Source: Pseudoneurospora amorphoporcata (taxonomy: Eukaryota > Ascomycota > Sordariomycetes > Sordariales > Sordariaceae). Taken from it: DNA of 64,000 bases. Position 1 is the first letter of the stretch; every line of letters begins with the position of its first letter. The stretch is taken from contig MU859103.1 in the NCBI GenBank assembly GCA_033297205.1, positions 62,001 through 126,000 of the forward strand, read 5' to 3'. The position numbers and the translations under genes are program-made. This document shows positions 44,763 to 55,299 of the stretch, in pieces. The notes under the pieces are model-generated. The model did no database searches and was not told the origin of the DNA. It was given only the letters and a program-made list of their open reading frames with translations.

Positions 44763-45843
44763 CTAGTACTGGGACTCGGTGGCAGCATTGATGTCTTCTT
44801 TCTGCCATTGCTGCTCCAGCTGATTCAAAAACACATGCACCCGGTCACAAAGCCAGCTTTGCGCCCGGTCCGCCGGCTCCCCAGCCGGGCCATATTCCAC
44901 TCGGTGATCTGCCTCGGGGATAAGGCCCGATAAGCTTGAGATTATATCTTCCTTGCAGAAGCTCTTCCACCGGTCCAGCATATCGACAACGTCAATCCAC
45001 TCCGGGACGTGCTCGTCGTTCTCGGACGGCAGAATAAGAGTCGGCTTGGAAACCTTGCCCCAAATCTCGGCCAGATTTTCATCTGGTAGGTCCGACGAGA
45101 AGTAGTCATCGTCACCGCTGATGTGGTATATCCATCGTCAGCGCTGTTGACCACGCGAAACGGAGAAAGAAAACTCACCCAAAGCTCGCCAACGAATTCC
45201 ACCTATAAGCAGAAACCGGCGAGGCCCAAAACTCCTTCGGCAACCACTCTCTCGGCATGCAATCGTGCGCCGTTCCTTCGCTGATCATCTTCTGCGCAAC
45301 CCTGACGCTCAAGTCCATCCTTGCCTGTCCCTTTCCGGGTGACTCCTCCTCAAAGACCGCCAGAATCGCCTCGCGATCCGACACTGGCCCCTGCAAGATG
45401 AACCCATCGACCTTCTCGAGCTCCATCTCGTCGCCGTGTGTGGCGTAGTACATGCAGTCTTGACAGCCCGTGGAGTGGCCCATCAGCACGATCCTGTCCA
45501 CCCTGAACGTCTTGGTGCGCAAGTACTTGACCAGAGCACTGATTTCCTTGACGTCGTTGTAGAGGCTGCCGTATCCCCAGGCCGAGAAGGCGCTGCTGAG
45601 TCGGGGTTCGTAGACGGCGTAATCAGATCCACCAACCATAACAGAATCAGCTATCATTTTGACATATGGGATACCATGAGGGCCGTCACCAAGACCGCCC
45701 ACAAAGATAAGCGCGGTTCTCTTGGGGCCCTTGGTCTCATACTCGTAGGCTTGGGCGATGCGGTTGGACTCAGGGTCGTGCGATGGGTAGTTGTGGACTT
45801 GGACGCGATAGGGTTGGATGGGCGCGGGTCGGAAGGGCTCCAT
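44763..45843 (-). CDS. DUF1749 alpha/beta hydrolase, SidJ-like
   Basis: Two exons, 45843-45179 and 45117-44763, with GTGAGT and CAG, give 339 residues. The start MEPFRPAPIQPY is chosen because no earlier ATG lies in this frame. It has the alpha/beta hydrolase fold: LIFVGGLGDGPHGIPYV (oxyanion region), nucleophile elbow LMGHSTGCQD with Ser124, an Asp candidate in PSENDEHVP and a His candidate in PEADHRVEYG. The DUF1749 family includes Aspergillus fumigatus SidJ, which hydrolyses the siderophore fusarinine inside the cell; that is family knowledge. A siderophore substrate here is inference, and no siderophore synthesis or transport gene is adjacent. No signal peptide is seen, so it is probably intracellular. 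Confidence 0.88.
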
Positions 45844-46621
45844 GGCTTGTGTGGTGACGCAGATGGCTCTGTGTTTGCTGGTAACAGAAGAGGATGAGAA
45901 AGTGAGAGGCAAACTGGGAAATCTCGATGGTGTCGCGCTGCAACTCTCCTGGACAATTTGATTAGCTTGCCGTTACCATGGTGACGAATATGCCGCTGTA
46001 AGTAGTACGATCACCACCTGCGGGCTCTTGTACTATAAAGGACAGTGGAGACGTTACCGTAATTACGGCGGTAATTACCACTATCATTCCAGTTCGTGTT
46101 CACTAACAAATCAACATCGACACGTCCCAACCATCCACATCTCGCCGAAAACATCATGATGGAATTACTGGTACTCGAAAGAGGTAATCAACAGAATTTT
46201 GACACGAAGATACAGAAGCCTGAATTAAGGTAAATTGCCAGGGCATTGCCCTAGAGGTAAGCTTATGCTACATCATTCGGACCTTCCCAGTTCCCAGAGG
46301 ATCGAAGTGCTCGCCCATGTTCTGGCATTATTGCCAGGTATCGCACCATGGATCCCATTGAACGAGAGGAACAAACAAAACGATGGTTCATCACTTAGGT
46401 ATGTTCCCTCGCTCCCATTGATCCTCGCGCGCCTTCACATGCTTCACCTCGCTGAACAACAAACAGTCACAAGACGCTGAAGATGGCGATATTTTTACAA
46501 TGCAGGTATTGTACTCGCAGATCCATGTCACCTCCCACACTCTCTTACTCCTAATACCCGTGAACCTTGATAATAATTCTGTTGCCCAAGACTAACAGAA
46601 CACTGTAACAGGAGCACCCGT
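45844..46621. other. Intergenic stretch upstream of the DUF1749 gene
   Basis: Should contain its promoter and the 3' flank of the kelch gene. No gene recognised. Confidence 0.55.
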
Positions 46622-48411
46622 TCATGGATGATAGAAGGTGTGATGCTTCGGTCTCCCCCTTGCCGCATCCCACCCTGCCGAACCCGTCAAGATTGTCGCG
46701 GCGTCCGCACTTCCGCGTTTCGGATTGACACCGAGTTCTTGCGGCTCTGTCGGCGGATGTGCCGGTGATATCGGGGGCTCCGTCCCATGAAGGTCGGCTG
46801 CTGTGGTTGTGGGCGTCCCGGACCCTGCCCCGGTTCCGGTCACGGCCCCATGCCTTGACACCGGACTACTACCAGGGCCACCTCTTCCAGCTGGTGGGAC
46901 CTGCATCCAGACTCGTCCTTGGGAATCGATTTTGGTTTGCAGGCTTTGCTGCTGTTCAGATACTGCCGACGCCGGACTTGTCAGCTCGTACGTCACTCCG
47001 TCTGGTCCCTGCCAGTACGTATTCCCTTCCAACTCTGCGAGAGGGCGAGGAAAATTGGCAGAATACACGCTACCCTCCTGTTGCTGTCTCTGAAAGGGGC
47101 CATCGGAATACGGCGTTGTGGGTGTATATCCGGTCGTAGCCGTCATCCCAGGGCTCCAAGGCGGCACACCATCCGATTGTGAAGCCACAGCACCCAATCC
47201 GGCACCGTCAGCGAAGGCCTTCTCTCTCCTGCTCTTCTCGTCTTGAATCCTTCCTTGTCGATGTCGCCTGATAAACCAACAAGTCCCGACCAGCGCCGCA
47301 ATAATAGCCACCGCCCCACCAACTGCAATTCCAGCAATTGCCCCCTTCGAAAGATGTGTCCCTCCTCTGTTCGCATCAGAACTACTGGTCGCACTCGGAA
47401 CACTCCGAGTTGCAGTTTTCGCCGCAAACTTCGCTTCCCTCGTCAACAGGACCTTCAAATCCGGATGTGCCCAGCCCTTCTCAGGTTCCGTCTTGGTCGC
47501 CCCGCCGTCCTTCCCACCACCCACTGCCTTTACCACCGCGTCCGGCACCACATGCGTGGTCAGATTTGGGTTGAACAACTGCCACGGTTCCTTCTTGGCA
47601 TTCTGTTCGCCTAGGTCGAGAACCTGATCTGGCCCCTCATTTCTCGACCACTGCCCCTCGTCAAAATCAAACTTCATCAACGCCCCCGACGCCACTCCTG
47701 TCGAATTCCCCGTACTACTGTCAGATATCCACCCCCCGAAGTAATACCCCTCTCCTCTCTCTTCCACACTAACCCCAGATCCATACGAGACACCGTCTAC
47801 CTTCACCTGATTCGGGTTATTCTTAGGGCAGCTAATTCCCATCCTTCCGACACGGCGTCAAAGGACCATAACGAGGGCAGATAGTAGTTTGAAGCGGGAA
47901 GCGAAGGGGGAGGTTCACCGCCGGAGAGGTAAAATCGCTTGTTGAGTTGATCGGCCCAGAGGGCAGCGCCGTGGACAGAGGGGACAGAAGAGTTCTTTGG
48001 CGGAGATGTGGACAAGAGAGGGGGCATGCCGGATTCGGTGGTGGTTGTGAGGTCGAGGTAGAGAAGGGCAGTGTCTGTGAGACATAAGTCAGCCATGAAG
48101 GTATCCAGGGAGTGCTCCAAGATCACTGACTTGTGTAGTTGGCTGGATACTGGGATATGGGGTTGTAGTTGATGAAACCACCGTCTATGTAGAGTTTGGT
48201 TGTCGATTACGGCGGTTTGGTGGCCGAAGATTCGGCAGAAGTTCTTGATGGGGTCGAGTTGGGCGTGGGAGCCTTGGATGAGGGTGAGTAGTAAGAGGAT
48301 CAAGAGGATTGTCCATGACTGAGGAACGAGCGGCAATCGTGAGTATCGGCGTCTCGTCGATAACCTCCCGGGACGCGACGACAGTGTCCGTAGAGAGTGG
48401 CAAGAAGTCAT
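46622..48411 (-). pseudogene. Decayed kelch-repeat membrane protein gene
   Basis: The parent type is a fungal family with signal peptide, lumenal or outer kelch propeller, one membrane helix and a cytoplasmic tail. Still visible are a signal peptide (SWTILLILLLLTLIQGSHAQ), one intron with good signals (48130-48075), kelch-like strands (ALWADQLNKRFYLSGGE, LWSFDAVSEGWEL, GEGYYFGGW), a membrane helix (GAIAGIAVGGAVAIIAALVG) and a disordered tail. Three breaks are seen. Near 48191-48196 about two bases of a CT run are missing, so LYIDGGFINYNPISQYPANYT sits in another frame. Near 47826-47829 one C appears lost, between SEGWELA and PKNNPNQVKVDGVSYGSGV. At about 47620-47630 the text jumps from EGPDQ straight to LDLGEQN, losing roughly the middle of the propeller. 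I infer a pseudogene; sequencing errors could account for the frameshifts but not for the deletion. Confidence 0.75.
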
Positions 48412-49742
48412 ATCGACAAACGAGTGTCTGGGTCAGGTCATTTCATGCTTGTATTTGACCACGGCGGCGGCAGGTACTCCAGCGACGTGGAGCTGATAAG
48501 TGATCGGACAGCACTCGTCAAGAAACAGAACTGGAGATTTTAGACGGGAAAGATGGTGCAAAGCTGAGTGACGGCAAGAAAGCGAACGAATGACTAGTAT
48601 GGGCGTTTCTATCCCACAACTAACATCCAAAAAAAGATAAAAGAAATTAAAAAAAAATTAAAAAAAGAATGAAGGTATCAGGTTTCTGCGCCAGCGAGCG
48701 TCGGAGGAGACAGCGCTGACAGTGAGCAGGCAGGCCATCACTCGTCCACTCGTCTCTCTCCGGTGAGAAACCCGTCCCAGAACCCAGCCTGGACCCATAG
48801 CCACCGGGAGGCGCTCCGAGGGTCTCGAGAACAAGAAAGCGACCAGTTGAAACCCAGACGTTGATTGAAAGGTCCAGCCCAAGTTCCGCAGCAGCTTTAA
48901 CAGTCGTAAAAAAACTGCGTCGATACCGACCAAGCGGTTACCGTAACCATGATTGGTTCTTGAGAGACACTGGGGGTTTATAATGGTGTGTAAGACGAGA
49001 AGAGGCTCAGGGGTATTCCGGAACCCGTATTCCTCCCAGTATTGGGCAGGAAGCTCGATCGGCAAATGCGCGATAACCGGTTTGAAAACACGTGCAAGTC
49101 TTTTTCAGTTCGTACACGAGGTCGTACATCTCATCTTCAAATCTGGTGGTGGGTGAGACTAGAGGAAGAAAAGGAAGGGAAGCGCTTGGCTTTTTCTTGC
49201 CCGATGGATGCATGTCGTGTTCTCATACTGCGCGGACTTGACCCAATGATATGCTTTTCTTCCAGAGAAACGTCTCAGCTTTCATGTACATGCTTGAAGA
49301 CCCGACGGCTTGCAACCTCCGTTGTCCTGGCCTTGATCATGTCTTTTCATCTTCAGGGCTGAAGAAAAGTTTACTGTTGTGCGTGATGGGTGAGACAACG
49401 CTGAGTATTTAAATGGTTCAACGTGGGAGCCGATACCAGATGATGGTAAGCGAGAGTTGTGTGACTTAAGTATCGCACACAATTCATAGATCACTTCTTC
49501 GGTCGTAACTAATTAACTGGGTAATTATAAAACAGGACACTACGGTTTAGTAGACGTTTCTGCAGAAACGAACGCTAACTTGGCATGATACTGACAAAAC
49601 CGACGCTGATAACACACACACATAGACGGGCTAAACCCAGCCTTGCTCCGAAAATTGCAAGCAAGGCCAACCTAATCCCCTCCCAAGGCTAGCTCGACCC
49701 TTCTCCTGACTTTAAAGGAAGCTCATCATCATGAACGGATAC
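48412..49742. other. Intergenic stretch
   Basis: About 1.3 kb with an A/T-rich patch near 48640-48667. Short overlapping frames only. No gene recognised. Confidence 0.6.
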
Positions 49743-51842
49743 CTAATTCCGATTTTTCTCTGACGCCCCCCCTTCTTCTTTTCCCTCAAGCTGTTGTCCA
49801 GCGCTTCCATCGTCCTCCTCATCTTCTGCTGTTTCTACCAGCTCCGGACACTCAAGAAAGAACAAATCAGCGTACTTAGTAGGCCAAAAATCCGCCGGGA
49901 TCTCAAACCTCAGATCCACCATTGCCAAACGGTTAGTGATGGATCTTAGAAAGAGAAAGACCGTGGAGACGTAGTACTCGTCATCAACCTGATACCCATC
50001 CCTGGTGCAGGCTGCCAGAATGGCATCGTTGCACTGGGAGACGAGCCAGCAGCCTTCTTCGGTATGAAGCAGGGGAGCGATGATTCGGCGGAGTTGGTGG
50101 AAAGATGCCGACTGGTTCACGGCTTCTGAGAGCGAGGAGGGGGAGTAGTTGACTTCCTGGTGGATGGGGTATTGAGCTTTTTCGATGCGATGGAGGAGGA
50201 GATGAGTGACGCGCTGGGGGGAGGTTAAGTACGAGTCGGGTATGCCTATTTCGCAGAGGTCCGAGGGGGCGAGGAGTCCGAGAGTTGGTTGTTGAATGCC
50301 TGGTCCCAGTACTGCTTGATGGCCTTGTGAGGTCGGGACTTCAGAGGCAAGGCCGAGAAATGCCACTGACAGGACATCACGTTCTGTTATCCGGCGGTGA
50401 TCAAACGGTCGTAACTGTGACTTCCACTTTGCTTTGGATTGAGCAACAGTTTCGGCGACAGAGATCGCGCGTCTGACAATCTCCTGTTGATATGGGTCGA
50501 GGTGCGGCCACTGCTCTCTCTGCTCGGCTGCATCGTCTGCGTTAAATTGACGAACAAAGGGATTGTCGTGGGCGTCCAGCTCCAGCACCAGATCAGATAT
50601 TTGGTAGGTTTCAAGCTCGATCGCTTTCGCAATGGCTCGCTTGTGGCCGAGGTTACTCGAGAAGTTCCTCATTCTCTTCCATTCGTCCGCAGTCCTGTGG
50701 TTGGGAAACTTGGTGATGTACTCCCATTGCTCGATCGTCCAATGATCGGGGATTCCTCTCGCTAGCTTTTCTTCCCTTTCTTCGGCGGCGAGATGTTCGG
50801 GTGTCTTCTTGGACATAACTTTCCAATGGTCTTCCTTCAGGTCTTTGCTGCTTCTCCTTTCCTTCTTCCTGCGTGCCTTGAGGTCGCCATCTGCGTCGGA
50901 GAGGATCTTCCTGAACTTGTTGAACTTGGAGTTGCTAGCAAGTCGAAGGCTTCTGAGGTAGGTTCGCCCCGGTTGAGGCTTTCTCAAGTCGACCTTTCTA
51001 TACCTGAGGAAGTCATTGTGGGTTTGGCCTACTCTCAAGCGCCGGAAGTAGGCCTGGCCGAACTTGGCGGATCCAAAGTCGATCTTCCGGACCAGTCTCT
51101 TCATCAAGCGATCCTTTACTGGAATCTTTTGAAAGCGAAGGAAGGTGTTGTTTTCCTGACCGACTCTTAGGCTTCTAAAGTAGCGGCCCACCCTCGTAGC
51201 TCGATCTCTCATGAGGCTGGCTTGGCCGTAGCCTCTGAGTCTCCCCGTGCTTCTCAACTGGCCGAATTTGCTGTTGGCGAAGGTGGGGTGGTTCATAACC
51301 CACGTATTCCAGCGGTTGATTCTCTCCCGTCTCCTTTCAACCTCAGTCTCGGGGTAGCCGACGACCGTTTCATGATCTGTCTTGGTAGGAAGCCCATCCT
51401 TATTAGCCGTTGACTTTTGTTGATCTCCTCGACGAGCCCTGGTCCAGACGTAGTTTGGATGCTTTTTAACCCAGTGCTTCCAGAAATATCTGTTCCTCAG
51501 TTCTCTCATCTCTTTTCTGTAGACTCTTTGGCTTCCCACCTGAGGCTGATCCGACTTAGCTTCGATCACTCGGGTGTCTGTGGACCTTTGTGAGTTTGGA
51601 GTGAAAAACGAGTCACTGACATTAACCGGACTCTCGTTGGTTTTGTCTTTCATCTTCGTTTCTGGCATAATGGAGTAGCAGGCCGTCTGGACTCGCTGAC
51701 ATGCCTGAGGGTGCCATCTTGGTGAGGGTATTGTGAGTAGCTGAAGCCGAGATGACGCGAGCCAGCAACACCTCAGATGCGGTGGTATCATGCCTGCCGT
51801 CCACTTGCGCGTGAGACTTGGTGATCCAACATTTCCTGACAA
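49743..51842 (-). CDS. Unrecognised, probably mitochondrial protein, 699 aa, with internal repeats
   Basis: One open frame without need for introns. The first 55 residues are rich in Arg, Ser, Leu and Trp and lack acidic residues, which fits a mitochondrial presequence; Met18 is an alternative start. Two Trp/His-Pro motifs, YFWKHWVKKHP (about 119) and RWNTWVMNHP (about 177), look related to each other. Three short repeats follow: GRYFRSLRVGQENNTFLRFQK (start about 219), AYFRRLRVGQTHNDFLRYRK (264) and TYLRSLRLASNSKFNKFRK (294). Around 300-380 the chain is very basic. The C-terminal half (from about 440) appears globular and helical, ending in an acidic Glu/Asp tail. The basic, repeat-bearing middle suggests RNA or ribosome binding in mitochondria, but this is inference and I recognise no family. 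Confidence 0.8.
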   Translation of the reverse strand: MSGNVGSPSLTRKWTAGMIPPHLRCCWLASSRLQLLTIPSPRWHPQACQRVQTACYSIMPETKMKDKTNESPVNVSDSFFTPNSQRSTDTRVIEAKSDQPQVGSQRVYRKEMRELRNRYFWKHWVKKHPNYVWTRARRGDQQKSTANKDGLPTKTDHETVVGYPETEVERRRERINRWNTWVMNHPTFANSKFGQLRSTGRLRGYGQASLMRDRATRVGRYFRSLRVGQENNTFLRFQKIPVKDRLMKRLVRKIDFGSAKFGQAYFRRLRVGQTHNDFLRYRKVDLRKPQPGRTYLRSLRLASNSKFNKFRKILSDADGDLKARRKKERRSSKDLKEDHWKVMSKKTPEHLAAEEREEKLARGIPDHWTIEQWEYITKFPNHRTADEWKRMRNFSSNLGHKRAIAKAIELETYQISDLVLELDAHDNPFVRQFNADDAAEQREQWPHLDPYQQEIVRRAISVAETVAQSKAKWKSQLRPFDHRRITERDVLSVAFLGLASEVPTSQGHQAVLGPGIQQPTLGLLAPSDLCEIGIPDSYLTSPQRVTHLLLHRIEKAQYPIHQEVNYSPSSLSEAVNQSASFHQLRRIIAPLLHTEEGCWLVSQCNDAILAACTRDGYQVDDEYYVSTVFLFLRSITNRLAMVDLRFEIPADFWPTKYADLFFLECPELVETAEDEEDDGSAGQQLEGKEEGGASEKNRN

Positions 51843-52528
51843 GATACGCGACGACCGTGGACGTTACTGGCGACTGGGAACTGCTGTGGTTGGGATAAAA
51901 ACGAGGCTGGACTTTGTGTCACCACGGACAACGTGGACTGTCAAGAAATACAAGGTAAGCATTGTAAAGAGATTTAGGTGTGAAGCTGGCGGCACCAGAC
52001 GGAAACAATGAGAAGGCAGGAGAGCAATCAATCATTCCATCATTCGAGTCGAGTGAAACCCTCCTTCCTCTTGACCGGTTTCACCCTCCCGCCGTGCCTT
52101 CCATTTTTCTCCTCACCACCTCGACCGGTCTGCCCAATATTCTTTCCATATTGGTAGCGATGCCGTCTTCTGTGTAACAGGTACAAAGGTACTTTAGAGT
52201 GTAAAGTGTGGTTCAGGTCTGAGGTGGTCGAGGACTTCCCCGCAAAATCTGGGGAAGGAGCGCTAGTTCTAAAGAGCCGTTAAAAGACCCTGTAATGATC
52301 AGCGCTAAACCTGAAAAAGCAGGCTGTCACGAACCACTTAACGCATCACTCTATCGCATACAATCGCTGTAGAAAGGCTTGCTCAGCATTCCACTTTCCC
52401 TGGCGCCAGTGCCCAGACCAGACACAGCACCGCCGCTTGTTTTCAATCTTTGTCGTTGACACAATCCAGACTTCGCACCGCGACCGTCTATGCAACACAT
52501 CTCGACATCACTACCACAACACTGAAAC
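51843..52528. promoter_or_regulatory. Divergent region between the 699-aa gene and syf2
   Basis: About 690 bases between outward-facing starts, expected to carry both promoters. No other gene seen. Confidence 0.55.
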
Positions 52529-53536
52529 ATGCCTCCTGCGAAGAAGAGAAAGGCCGAGCCTGAGGGGAAGACGGAGATCACCCAACAGGAGAACGATGTC
52601 GCCGAATCCACGACAGAACAGACCGTGACCGATTCCAAGGAGGAGCCATCGGCTACTGAGGCAGCGCCCGCGACAACGTCATCTACATCACCGATTCCAT
52701 CTGCTTCGGAAAACACACAACCAGAAACCAGGACAGCAGCTCAGTCCTCGGCAACCTCATCCACATCCACCTCTGCTGCAGACTCTGCGGCCGCCAAAGC
52801 TCGCGAGCGTGCTGAGCGCTTCCGCGCCCTCCAAGCCCGCGCCAAGTCATCCTCGCAGCAGAACCTCAAAGAAGCCACCAAGGAATCCCAACGCCTCCAG
52901 AGCGACCCTAGCCAACTCACCGCCCTCGGCCGCCGCCACGCGATCGCCTCTCACAAGCTGCTGAAAGCCGACATTGAAGATGCGGGAGGTGACTTTGAGC
53001 GCAAGCGAGCATGGGACTGGACGGTCGAGGAATCCGAGCGGTGGGACAAGCGCATGAAAAAGAAGGAGGCCCACCGCGACGACACTGCCTTTCGCGACTA
53101 CAACCAGCAAGCCGAAAAGTCCTACAAGCGGCAACTGCGCAACATGGGAGGACCTGATCTGGAGAAGTACACGCGCGAGAAGCTGGCGGCGGTCGAGAAG
53201 GCCGCGGCGGCTGGCACATTGGAGATCGTTGAGACGGAGGATGGCGAGATGATTGCTATTGATAAAGACGGCACCTTCTTTAGCACAGCAGACTCGACGC
53301 AGTTCGCGCAGCACAAGCCCGACAAGGCGGCCGTTGACCGACTGGTGGCCGACATGCGTAAGGCAGAGGAGGCCAGCCTCAAGAAGAGGAGGGAGCGGAT
53401 GGCAGACAATGGCGACGATGCGGACGTCACTTATATCAATGAGAAGAACAAGCAGTTTAACCAGAAGCTGGGGAGGTTCTATAACAAGTACACGGCAGAG
53501 ATCAGGGACAGCTTTGAGAGAGGAACCATGGTTTAG
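52529..53536 (+). CDS. syf2: Pre-mRNA splicing factor Syf2
   Basis: Syf2 belongs to the Prp19-associated (NTC) complex of the spliceosome and helps the catalytic steps and exon ligation. A single open frame of 335 residues. The start MPPAKKRKAEPE carries a nuclear-localisation-like basic patch. Residues to about 85 are Ser/Thr/Ala-rich and disordered. The conserved Syf2 part begins at ARERAERFRALQARAKSS, with ERKRAWDWTVEESERWDKRM, the signature RDYNQQAEKSYKRQLRNM, and near the end KRRERMADNGDDADVTYINEKNKQFNQK, which is diagnostic for the family. A Kozak-like CAAC... context precedes the ATG. Secure call. Confidence 0.95.
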   Translation: MPPAKKRKAEPEGKTEITQQENDVAESTTEQTVTDSKEEPSATEAAPATTSSTSPIPSASENTQPETRTAAQSSATSSTSTSAADSAAAKARERAERFRALQARAKSSSQQNLKEATKESQRLQSDPSQLTALGRRHAIASHKLLKADIEDAGGDFERKRAWDWTVEESERWDKRMKKKEAHRDDTAFRDYNQQAEKSYKRQLRNMGGPDLEKYTREKLAAVEKAAAAGTLEIVETEDGEMIAIDKDGTFFSTADSTQFAQHKPDKAAVDRLVADMRKAEEASLKKRRERMADNGDDADVTYINEKNKQFNQKLGRFYNKYTAEIRDSFERGTMV

Positions 53537-53684
53537 GTCTAGTCGAGCTGGCTTCATGCGAAGAGGGAATGGCGTTGGGGATTGATTAGTGGTTCAATTA
53601 TGTTTAGCATCATCGTTTTACACATCCATTGCGAAAGTTCATCATCCAGCTATAATACAGTCCATTTGTGACGATCCCTTGCTC

Positions 53685-54633
53685 TCAGAGCATGGTTCTC
53701 CTCCATCCCTTGTTCGCCAACCTCTCCAGCTCGGGGACCTCAACTGCCCCCTTGACCGCCGCATCGTCTAATCCTTCCACCACCGCCTCCGCAACGAGAT
53801 CTGCCTTGAGAGGCTTCGTCCCCGCACTCCCCAAGAAGCTGGACAGCACTCCTCCCGTGACCCCGTTGAAGATGCTTCCCGCCATCGTCGCTGCCGCCAG
53901 CGGCATCGTCACCGGCCGCGAGCTGTCGAACATGAATCCCGGCCTGAAGAACACACTCTTCATCTCGGGGAACTCGCGCGCAATCACGTCCTCCGCCTCC
54001 CTCTTGGTTGAGATATACCTGCTCGGCAGGACGGGAGCTCCTCCCGCAGCCGAAACAAATCCAAAGCCCTTGACTCCCTTATTGGCAGCCTCCTTGGCAA
54101 GCAGGATCGCGCTGTCGCGGTTCATCATCTCGTAGGTCAACTGGTTTGGGTTAGTCGGAGGACGGAGCTCGTCACCGGGGCGGCGCTCGAGCGGGTTCGG
54201 GGTGTGTCGGGGCGAGAAAGCCTTCCGGAGGCCTGCGAGAGGGGACTCCCGGCCGGAGATGACGCCCTTGTAGTCGGCTTCGAGGAGGATGCCAAGAGAG
54301 TGGACGACGTAGTCGGCACCGTTCAGGAGGGCGATCCATTCGGCGGGGCGGAAGATGTCGGCGCGCTCCCAGGAAACGGCGGTCGACCACGAGGGAGCGG
54401 AAGGGGAGGCGGATACGGAAGACCAGTTGGGCTGACCTGAGCGACTGGACGGAGGAGAGGTGGTTAGTTCAACCTACTTGCATGGTGCAATGTTATGTCG
54501 CGGAGGATTGTTTGGAAGCATGGTACCTAATTGATGTCACATCCCATCCTCTGTGGACAGCGGCCTGGCAGATCCTGGATCCGAGGAAACCGTTGCCTCC
54601 AGCGACGATGAGCTTCTTTGCGGCGGACGACAT
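53685..54633 (-). CDS. coq11: Coq11-type SDR protein (YLR290C homologue)
   Basis: Atypical short-chain dehydrogenase/reductase linked in yeast to the coenzyme Q synthesis complex of mitochondria; some fungi fuse it to Coq10. Two exons, 54633-54527 and 54444-53685, give 288 residues. The join SI|SRSGQPNW restores the usual end of beta-strand 2. It has the dinucleotide motif GGNGFLG (residues 12-18), then ADIFRPAEW, YVVHSLGILLE, PNQLTYEMMNRDSAILLA, a YISTKREAE segment with a YxxxK pair, and FFRPGFMFDSSRP; these agree with yeast Coq11 throughout. No clear presequence is present, which is common in this family. It is convergent with syf2, with about 150 bases between stops. Confidence 0.9.
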
Positions 54634-55299
54634 GGTGATGCTTGCTGCTTGAGGGTTAAGAAGCACCCAGGGGGAAGAAGACAACTCAAACAATAGCTCA
54701 GACAAAGCTAGAGGTAGATGATCAAAAGTCGGAAGATTTGCCTTGGGGTCCTTCTCAGCTACGAGCTCAAGCTTTCCTCCCCGGTTCTTTATGATCCGTA
54801 GAAGTAAACAATGGAAACCCCAGCCGATTGCATCATGGAGAGTCCCGATCCGTTATCCAAAGTCGAAAATTCCTTATCGACCGATTACCTACAAGGGTCG
54901 CATTGGTATTTTTGATAAATTCACAGGGCCAAGGGTCCGCTAAACCCCAGTGTGAATCTTCTCTGCCCCGCATTCAAGGCTGGAACACGCCCGCGACTTT
55001 TTTCTCCATTCTTTCCTGCAGTACCTTGCTGGTCGTCACTTCTGTAGTTAGGTGTAATCCCGTAATCATCATTTGGTTCTCATTGCGCCGCCCTTTGTTT
55101 TCTCCCGATATCCGCTCTCACAAACCTCTTCTGGTGAAAATCAACTCCGCTACAACAACTTACCGCCGCCCAGCGACATCGCTATTCCTGAATCTGTACC
55201 AACTGGCCCACCGCGTCTCTCGAGACCGGCGCGAACCAGCGCGAATCTCAACATCCATAGACAGCCTCAAACCATCTACAACGATCCCCGCCGAACGTG
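54634..55299. promoter_or_regulatory. Divergent region between coq11 and yaf9
   Basis: About 670 bases between outward-facing starts; the right part (from about 55090) is CA-rich and leader-like. No gene seen. Confidence 0.55.

Noticed and set aside
41396..46621. Secondary-metabolite cluster around the P450
   Set aside because: No backbone synthase, transporter or pathway regulator nearby; the neighbours are a Cys-rich peptide and a hydrolase of unrelated type.
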